Part shown: positions 42,851 to 47,768 of the stretch, in pieces
Layout: the number at the start of each line of letters is the position of its first letter
Numbering within the stretch: the first letter of the stretch is position 1
Origin: Emticicia aquatilis
GTDB lineage: Bacteria; Bacteroidota; Bacteroidia; Cytophagales; Spirosomataceae
Assembly: GCF_014644295.1 (NCBI RefSeq)
Contig: NZ_BMKK01000023.1
Location: 1-47,768, forward strand
Direction of reading: 5' to 3'
DNA length: 47,768 nt
Position numbers and translations under genes: made by a program
The notes under the pieces: model-generated
Seen by the model: only the letters and a program-made list of their open reading frames with translations
What the model was told of the DNA's origin: nothing
Databases searched by the model: none

Positions 42851-43723
42851 TTAGGAACGAAATATTTCGACTAAATTTCCTTTTACATTCTTAACAATAG
42901 AGTCAAGCTGTAAATCATTATTATCAGTACCAAATGGGTCTTCAATTTCTTCGGCAATCATTTCTATGCCTGCAAACGCATAGAATATAAGCGTAACGAT
43001 TGGTGCTGCCCAATGTTTAAATTCTAATACAAAACCAAACGGCATCGTAAAGACATACAAAAATATCATTTTTTTGATAAAAATATTATAAGACGACGGA
43101 ATAGGCGTATTGCGGATTCGCTCACAAGCCCCTAAATTGTCGGTAAACGAGCTTAATTCATTATTCAAAATCAATAATTGCTCGGCATTGATAACACCAG
43201 ATTTATACAAACGATTGATTTCCAAATAAATGGCTTGTCCAATTCGGTTGGGGGTGTGTTTATAATTTACGTAAAAAGCTTCATCATAGTTGGCTATATA
43301 CTCTAAATGTTTATGATTGACATTTCCTCGGAGGTGGTCTTTTACGGCATGAATGTAGTTTCCAATCAAAACTCTAAAAATTTCTTTACTGTCATGTCCT
43401 TCTGGTAGTATTGCACTAAGTTTTAAGGCTAAATTTCGAGAATTATTTGTGAAACCTCCCCAAATCTTGCGGCCTTCCCACCAGCGGTCATACGAACTAT
43501 TGGTTCGGAAAACTAATAAAAGTGAAAGCACAAAACCTACCAAAGAGTGTATAGCCAGTGGATTTTTAAGAGGTAAAAAATGAAAAATATCATTTTCGAG
43601 ATACGATATGAATGCCGTATAGGCCATTACGCCCAGCATAGCAGGTAAAAGTTTACGGAATGTATCGGCTTTGTGGAAATAAAAAATAAGTTTCCACCAA
43701 TCTTTTGGGTTATAAATGAGCAT
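42851..43723 (-). CDS. Bestrophin-like (UPF0187) membrane channel protein
   Basis: A 290-aa inner-membrane protein of the bestrophin family, whose members form pentameric anion or cation channels. The start MLIYNPKDWWKLIFYF is typical; an in-frame upstream extension of 21 residues (to 43786) is unlikely. Hydrophobic segments lie near 26-45, 55-72, 210-225 and 232-252. Family motifs are seen: SLVGFVLSLLLVFRTNSSYDRWWEG near residues 60-85 (R-x-N-x-x-Y-x-R-W-W-E) and MPFGFVLEFKHWAAPIVT near 220. The late acidic stretch AGIEMIAEEIEDPFGTDNNDL is the conserved cytoplasmic region. The ion and physiological role are unknown in this group. There is no obvious operon partner; the S41 gene follows on the same strand after about 90 nt. 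Confidence 0.92.
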   Translation of the reverse strand: MLIYNPKDWWKLIFYFHKADTFRKLLPAMLGVMAYTAFISYLENDIFHFLPLKNPLAIHSLVGFVLSLLLVFRTNSSYDRWWEGRKIWGGFTNNSRNLALKLSAILPEGHDSKEIFRVLIGNYIHAVKDHLRGNVNHKHLEYIANYDEAFYVNYKHTPNRIGQAIYLEINRLYKSGVINAEQLLILNNELSSFTDNLGACERIRNTPIPSSYNIFIKKMIFLYVFTMPFGFVLEFKHWAAPIVTLIFYAFAGIEMIAEEIEDPFGTDNNDLQLDSIVKNVKGNLVEIFRS

Positions 43724-43831
43724 AAAATTGATGTTAGAAGTGCTTTTAGCTTGGCTTTTAGGTAATTGGATAAATATAATCAACAATTTTGCATACAGCT
43801 AAATAACTGTTTATTAGTTAATTGCCTTACT

Positions 43832-43855
43832 GTGGACTTTTCGACTATTGACTAT
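43832..43855. repeat. Intergenic GACTATT-type repeat
   Basis: GTGGAC followed by TCGACTATTGACTAT. It shares its units with the repeats at 5104-5184 and 8260-8290 and lies in the 254-bp divergent region between the bestrophin and acetyltransferase genes. Confidence 0.5.
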
Positions 43856-43977
43856 TTTTTGATTTTGAAACAACAAAGATAAACTTTTTATAATTTCTTT
43901 ATGGAGTATAAAATATTCATTGCATTATTGTAGAATGAGAGATTCTTGATAATGTACTTATTCTTAGATTACTAATA

Positions 43978-44412
43978 ATGAATGTCCTATTAAAAAAAGT
44001 AACTTCCGAAAAAGTTTCGGAAGTTTTGGCTCTCCTGACAGCCGCAAATTTGCCAACGAATGATATTGATGAAGGCGTCGAATTATTTTTTTTAGAAGCA
44101 AACGAACAAGTGATAGCAACAGCAGGCTTAGAAATAAAAGATAAGTTTGGGCTATTACGTTCGGTTAGCGTACTTCAAAATCAAAAAGGAAAAGGGTATG
44201 GGCAGTTGATAGCCCAAGAGCTGGAAGCTTATGCCAAAACCCAGCATATCAAACAACTTTACCTTTTAACAACAAGTGCAAAAGAATTTTTTGAACAAAA
44301 GTGTAATTATGAAGTGGTTGAACGAATGAATGTTCCGCTTGAAATTCAGCATAGCCAACAATTTTCATCAGTATGCCCGGCATCAGCGGTAGTGATGAAA
44401 AAAAACATATAG
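43978..44412 (+). CDS. GNAT acetyltransferase, ArsN2-like
   Basis: A 144-aa cytoplasmic acyl-CoA-dependent N-acetyltransferase. The GNAT acetyl-CoA loop is NQKGKGYGQLIAQEL (about 68-82; the Q/R-x-x-G-x-G/A pattern). The overall pattern matches the ArsN2 group: LPTNDI near the start, AGLEIKDKFGLLRSVSVL in the middle, LYLLTTSAKEFFEQ (about 99-112) and FSSVCPASAVVMKK at the end. ArsN2 proteins are found in arsenic-resistance operons. Here no arsenic gene (arsR, arsB, arsC or arsM) lies nearby, so the substrate may be different. Short SixA-type and small membrane-protein genes follow in the same direction. Confidence 0.85.
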   Translation: MNVLLKKVTSEKVSEVLALLTAANLPTNDIDEGVELFFLEANEQVIATAGLEIKDKFGLLRSVSVLQNQKGKGYGQLIAQELEAYAKTQHIKQLYLLTTSAKEFFEQKCNYEVVERMNVPLEIQHSQQFSSVCPASAVVMKKNI

Positions 44413-44535
44413 TATTGGTATTCAATAATTTAGTTTTTGGGATGAAAGTTTTGAAAGTAAGTTCAATAAAATTTCAGTAAAAATTAAGTTTTTTTTCAGC
44501 AATGCTTGTATATTCGTGCCAAAACCATCGAAAAT

Positions 44536-45048
44536 ATGAACAAAACCCTTTACTTAATTCGTCATGCTACTGCTGAAGATGGCGGAAACACTCCAATGTT
44601 TCGTGATTTTGACCGTGAACTAACCTCGACGGGCATCATTGAGTCGGCTCGTATGGGTAAGTTTTTAGAAGCGAAGGGCATTAAGTTCGACCTTATTGTG
44701 AGTAGTGCCGCCGAACGTGCAAAAGCCACCGCAAAGATTTTTGCTGAACAACTACACTACGATGCCGATGCCATTGTAATTGATGATGCCATTTATGGCG
44801 GTGGTCCACGCAGTTATTTGGCCGCTGTCAATCAATTAGACGAATCGGTTAGCTTCGTGGCCGTTTTTGGTCATAATCCTGATATTACTTTTTTTGCTGA
44901 GTATCTTACTCGTGCAGATATTGGTGGCTCAATGGATAAAGCAAGCGTAGTGATTTTGGAGTTTGATGACATCAAATGGGCTGAGGTATCAAGCAAAATG
45001 GCTAAGTTTTTGGGTTATCATTCGCCACAAAATATCACTCATTCATAA
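44536..45048 (+). CDS. sixA: SixA-type phosphohistidine phosphatase (histidine phosphatase superfamily)
   Basis: A 170-aa cytoplasmic phosphatase of the histidine phosphatase superfamily. The catalytic motif LIRHATAE sits at residues 6-13, with the nucleophile His near residue 8. A conserved Arg follows in SSAAERAKATAKIF (about 57-70), and the second catalytic His in VFGHNPDITFF (about 112-122). Short length and the RH(A/G) start fit SixA, which removes phosphate from His-containing phosphotransfer domains; many Bacteroidota homologues are uncharacterised. ATG at 44536 places the motif where the family has it; the in-frame upstream start at 44506 is not needed. It lies 123 nt after the acetyltransferase gene. 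Confidence 0.9.
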   Translation: MNKTLYLIRHATAEDGGNTPMFRDFDRELTSTGIIESARMGKFLEAKGIKFDLIVSSAAERAKATAKIFAEQLHYDADAIVIDDAIYGGGPRSYLAAVNQLDESVSFVAVFGHNPDITFFAEYLTRADIGGSMDKASVVILEFDDIKWAEVSSKMAKFLGYHSPQNITHS

Positions 45049-45110
45049 AATATCCAAAACTCTTTTAGTCGAAGTAGTGTTTTAAAAGAGTTCAGAAAAA
45101 AGTATTTATC

Positions 45111-45266
45111 ATGTCACAAAATAATAGTTCAAATAATCGAAATCGAAGCCTTTTTCGCATCATTTTCCTGATTTTTTTGGCGATAGTCATATATTTTTTG
45201 TATGATATGTCTCGCCAAACCACCGCACCGTGGAATAAGAAAAAGAATATTGAGAAGTCATTTTAA
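45111..45266 (+). CDS. 51-aa single-span membrane protein
   Basis: A short open reading frame 62 nt after the phosphatase gene. The polar start (MSQNNSSNNRNRSLFR) is followed by one hydrophobic helix (about residues 17-31, IIFLIFLAIVIYFLY). A basic tail follows, with TAPWNKKKNIEKSF at the end. By the positive-inside rule the orientation is not obvious, since both ends are basic. It stops just before a strong bidirectional terminator, which supports it as the last gene of the acetyltransferase-phosphatase run. I do not know its function. Confidence 0.6.
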   Translation: MSQNNSSNNRNRSLFRIIFLIFLAIVIYFLYDMSRQTTAPWNKKKNIEKSF

Positions 45267-45306
45267 AAAGGGAACGTACCAACGTTTCTTTTTTTGATGT
45301 AAAAAA

Positions 45307-45343
45307 AAGCAGTAATTCTCTATCTATGAGAAAATTACTGCTT
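45307..45343. terminator. Bidirectional terminator before the GbsR/MarR regulator
   Basis: AAGCAGTAAT and ATTACTGCTT are complementary, with a further CTC/GAG pairing inside. An A-tract lies on the left, and the flanking genes are convergent. Confidence 0.75.
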
Positions 45344-45387
45344 GACCCCAAAAACTCCAAAAAACCATGACCGTGATAGTCATGTTA

Positions 45388-45903
45388 CTATTTATTAAAG
45401 ATTTTTATAAAATTATTTATCAACCAATTTTCATCTGATTTTAGCAAAGAAGTCATAGTATTATCGGCAAACACCGAAACCTTACTGATGTCGTTTACTA
45501 TCTTCAGGAATTCTTCTTTCTCGGCAGTATCGGGTTGAATTCCCTCCTTGATATCTTCCATTGCCTCGATTAATGGTCCGATTTCTCGGCGTCGTCGCTC
45601 TTTAGCAATTTGCTTGGCAACTTTCCAAATGTCCTTCTCTGCTATGAAGTACTCCTTTCTTTCGCCTGGTAGGAGTTGTTTGTAAATCAAACCCCAATCC
45701 ATCAAATCTCTGAGGTTCATGTTCACATTCCCTCTCGAAATTTGTAGGTCGGCCATGATTTCATCAGCATTCATAGACTTAGACGAAAGCAAAAGCAATG
45801 CGTGTATCTGAGCCATCGTGCGGTTTATACCCCACTGCGTGGCCAGCGTACCCCATGTATGGATAAACTTGTCTTTTGCTTCTTTTAATTCCATTAATGA
45901 CAT
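45388..45903 (-). CDS. GbsR/MarR-family transcriptional regulator
   Basis: A 171-aa winged-helix DNA-binding protein. The start resembles GbsR-type regulators: KFIHTWGTLATQWGINRTMAQIHALLLLS (about 12-41). A helix-turn-helix follows at about 43-75 (MNADEIMADLQISRGNVNMNLRDLMDWGLI), then the wing (LLPGERKEYFIAE) and a C-terminal helical region that should form the dimer. GbsR-like proteins in other bacteria repress osmoprotectant genes, but many homologues control other targets. No transporter or choline gene lies nearby, so its targets are unknown. It is divergent from the M24 peptidase gene across 381 bp. Confidence 0.9.
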   Translation of the reverse strand: MSLMELKEAKDKFIHTWGTLATQWGINRTMAQIHALLLLSSKSMNADEIMADLQISRGNVNMNLRDLMDWGLIYKQLLPGERKEYFIAEKDIWKVAKQIAKERRRREIGPLIEAMEDIKEGIQPDTAEKEEFLKIVNDISKVSVFADNTMTSLLKSDENWLINNFIKIFNK

Positions 45904-46284
45904 TTTAGTTTTTTAACTTTTATATATAAGCACGTAAGTGTATTTGTACCCCAAAGTAAAATAACCTTTTTGAATTTTCAAAATATTCTGAAAGTTTTTT
46001 TGTATTTATTTTCTTGAACTTATTGAGTGGCATCAAAAGGTAACTCTTTGATTTATAGTTATTTAGAGTATAACAGCCTAATCATCAATACATTTTGTGT
46101 GTAATTTGGATGGAAATAAACCTGTCGAAAAAGATAAAAAAAACTTAAAAATATCATAAAAAGGTTTTTTGGAGTATTAAAAAAATAAGTTTGTTTTGAC
46201 ACAAAAATGAATAATAAACCTAAATTTATAATGACAAATTGCCTATCTTTTCTTTATTTCGTGGTATAAAAAAATCAACAAACC
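45904..46284. other. 381-bp AT-rich divergent intergenic region
   Basis: No gene is seen. It should hold promoters for the regulator (minus strand) and the M24 peptidase (plus strand). Near 46136-46170 an A-tract ending AAAAAAC faces GGTTTTTT across a short AT spacer, giving a possible weak hairpin. No convincing Bacteroidota -33/-7 promoter pair could be assigned. Confidence 0.5.
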
Positions 46285-47658
46285 ATGTTTTCAGTACAGA
46301 CCTACACCGAGCGTCGTAACGCACTAAAAAAAGCAGTTGGAAGTGGCTTAATTTTGATAATGGGCAATGAAGAAGCTCCCATGAATTACCACGACAATAC
46401 TTATCGTTTTCGTCAAGATAGCAATTTTTTATATTTTTTTGGTATTAGCCAAGCTGGGTTAGCTGCCATCATTGATGTAGATTCGGGTGAAGAAATTATC
46501 TTCGGACATGAATTTACGATGGATGATATTATTTGGGTAGGACCGCAGCCAACATTGGCCGAGCAAGCCCGTATGGTGGGGGTATATCGCACAGAAGAGC
46601 CTTCAAAATTGCCAGAAAGACTCAAGAAATCTTCAAAAGTACACTTTACGCCACCGTATCGCTTCGATAATATGATTCGTATGAGTGAGTGGCTGAGTAT
46701 TCCGACTACCCAATTAAAAGAAAAAGCATCGGTTGAGTTGATAAAGGGAATTGTGGCTATACGCTCAATCAAGACCGAAGAGGAAATCGTGCAGATGGAA
46801 GATGCCGTGAATATCACGCGTGAAATGCACATTACGGCCATGCAACTCACTGCGGCTGGCAAAAAAGAATACAAAATTGCGGCGGCTATTCATGCCAAGG
46901 CTCGTGAAGGTGGCGGAGATTTGGCTTATCCGATTATCTTTTCGGTAAATGGGCAAACGCTACACAACCATTATCACGGAAACACAATGACCGAAGGACG
47001 TTTGGCTATCAACGATTCGGGAGCTGAAAATACGATGTTTTATGCTGGTGACATTACTCGCACGATTCCAGTCAGCAAACGCTTTACCGAAAAACAAAAG
47101 GAAATCTATAATTTGGTTTTGAAAATGGAAACGGAGTCGATTGCAGCACTCCGACCAAATATTCAATACCGAGAAATCCACCTTTCTGCCAATAGAATTA
47201 TGCTTGAAGGTATGAAAGATTTAGGCTTTTTGAATGGCGATGTGGAAGAAATGCTCACTTTAGGCGTACAAGGACTTTTCATGCCACATGGTTTAGGCCA
47301 CGCAATCGGCCTTGATGTGCATGATATGGAAGATTTGGGCGAAAAATATGTGGGTTATCGTGATGGGCTGGAACGAAGCACGCAACTGGGACTTAAATCG
47401 CTTCGTATGGCAAAAGAACTCGAAGCGGGTTTTGTACTGACGGTTGAGCCAGGTATTTATTTTATTCCAGAATTAATAGATAAATGGAAATCAGAGAACA
47501 AGTTTACGAATTTTGTCAACTACTCAAAACTCGATGCTTATCGTGATTTTGGCGGAGTCAGAATTGAAGATAACTGTTTGGTTACGGAAACGGGTAGCAA
47601 AACGCTCGGAAATCCAATTCCGAAAACTGTTGAGGAAGTTGAGGCTTTGAGAGGGTAG
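46285..47658 (+). CDS. Aminopeptidase P family protein (M24B, Xaa-Pro aminopeptidase)
   Basis: A 457-aa cytoplasmic dimetal peptidase that should release an N-terminal residue before proline. The N-terminal creatinase-like domain covers about 1-170, with NYHDNTYRFRQDSNFLYFFG typical of aminopeptidase P N-domains. The pita-bread catalytic domain follows. Metal ligands are seen: D244 (NDSGAE), D256 (AGDITRT), H339 (GLGHAIGLDVHD), E388 (VEPGIY) and E428 (RIEDN). The D-to-D spacing is 12 rather than the 11 of E. coli PepP, one extra residue before the Y-A-G-D loop. The length is normal. No signal peptide is present. It stands alone before the right-end repeat. Confidence 0.94.
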   Translation: MFSVQTYTERRNALKKAVGSGLILIMGNEEAPMNYHDNTYRFRQDSNFLYFFGISQAGLAAIIDVDSGEEIIFGHEFTMDDIIWVGPQPTLAEQARMVGVYRTEEPSKLPERLKKSSKVHFTPPYRFDNMIRMSEWLSIPTTQLKEKASVELIKGIVAIRSIKTEEEIVQMEDAVNITREMHITAMQLTAAGKKEYKIAAAIHAKAREGGGDLAYPIIFSVNGQTLHNHYHGNTMTEGRLAINDSGAENTMFYAGDITRTIPVSKRFTEKQKEIYNLVLKMETESIAALRPNIQYREIHLSANRIMLEGMKDLGFLNGDVEEMLTLGVQGLFMPHGLGHAIGLDVHDMEDLGEKYVGYRDGLERSTQLGLKSLRMAKELEAGFVLTVEPGIYFIPELIDKWKSENKFTNFVNYSKLDAYRDFGGVRIEDNCLVTETGSKTLGNPIPKTVEEVEALRG

Positions 47659-47700
47659 TGGTAATAGTTTGCCATTGACTGTATCTTCTCGATAAAAAAA

Positions 47701-47768
47701 GTAGAGACGTTTCATGTGCCGAGCGAAGTAGGGTTGAACCCTATTAAGGCGAAATGGAGTTGTCCTTT
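47701..47768. repeat. Interspersed repeat at right end, inverted copy of the left end
   Basis: Reverse complement of 1-68 with one difference. It starts GTAGAGACGT directly after a run of seven A bases, 42 nt after the M24 peptidase stop codon, and runs to the last base. Confidence 0.85.

Noticed and set aside
46413-46874. 153-codon antisense frame inside the M24 peptidase gene
   Set aside because: Shadow of a well-supported gene, with no domain of its own.
1-47768. Whole window as a composite transposon bounded by the terminal inverted repeats
   Set aside because: No transposase, integrase or target duplication is visible, and most genes are ordinary chromosomal ones; an assembly break at a repeat is simpler.

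Overview
The window looks like chromosomal DNA of a Bacteroidota bacterium, most likely a Cytophagales member close to Emticicia, Arcicella, Flectobacillus or Spirosoma. This placement is inferred from low G+C, start codons without clear Shine-Dalgarno sequences, an ECF sigma/FecR/STN gene set, type IX secretion (T9SS) C-terminal domains of both the type A and the gliding-associated type B kind, a TonB-dependent receptor with a carboxypeptidase-like regulatory domain, and a GIN-domain lipoprotein. No species can be named. The two ends (1-68 and 47701-47768) are the same 68-bp repeat in opposite orientation with one mismatch, so the window is probably a contig that broke at an interspersed repeat.

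Left part (77-12551). A minus-strand cell-surface signalling set comes first: ECF sigma factor, an NTF2/SnoaL-like protein abutting it, FecR anti-sigma factor, then an STN-domain protein carrying a 16-residue beta-solenoid repeat instead of a TonB receptor. A GIN-domain lipoprotein is divergent from it. The sigma operon, the STN gene and the GIN gene are each preceded by the same bipartite element, ATAGGGG, exactly 16 nt, TGTC. This looks like the promoter of the local ECF sigma factor, so the three units probably form one autoregulated regulon. Then come an unrecognised 216-aa protein, a TonB-dependent receptor, a T9SS-exported M1 aminopeptidase, a sugar-nucleotidyltransferase-like protein and a convergent MFS transporter.

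Centre (13383-41263). About 28 kb on the plus strand holds five secreted or surface proteins, called A-E here: A (1721 aa; thrombospondin type-3 calcium repeats and SdrD-like modules), B (about 3680 aa; SdrD-like modules and 16 tandem CARDB/Ig-like modules), C (2890 aa; three copies of a cohesin-like domain interleaved with 16 CARDB/DUF11-like modules), D (278 aa; one cohesin-like domain plus a T9SS type A sorting domain) and E (513 aa; one cohesin-like domain, PKD/Ig-like domains and a T9SS type B sorting domain). B and C have no T9SS sorting domain. Both end in a homologous block of about 265 residues whose last part contains two EF-hand/dockerin-like repeats with the core VIFQGP-x-N-x-VD-x-IFF. 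The cluster therefore has the logic of a cellulosome: a dockerin-like passenger (B), an adaptor scaffold with three cohesin-like domains and one dockerin-like end (C), and two short cohesin-like proteins with surface-sorting tails (D, E). This is my main candidate for an undescribed system. The domain assignments are inference from sequence pattern and have not been tested.

Right part (41308-47658). Ordinary cellular genes: an S41 peptidase lipoprotein, a bestrophin-like channel, an ArsN2-like acetyltransferase, a SixA-type phosphatase, a 51-aa single-span membrane protein, a GbsR/MarR-type regulator and an M24 aminopeptidase P. Several gene boundaries carry clear hairpin terminators, and degenerate intergenic repeats built on GACTATT occur at three places.
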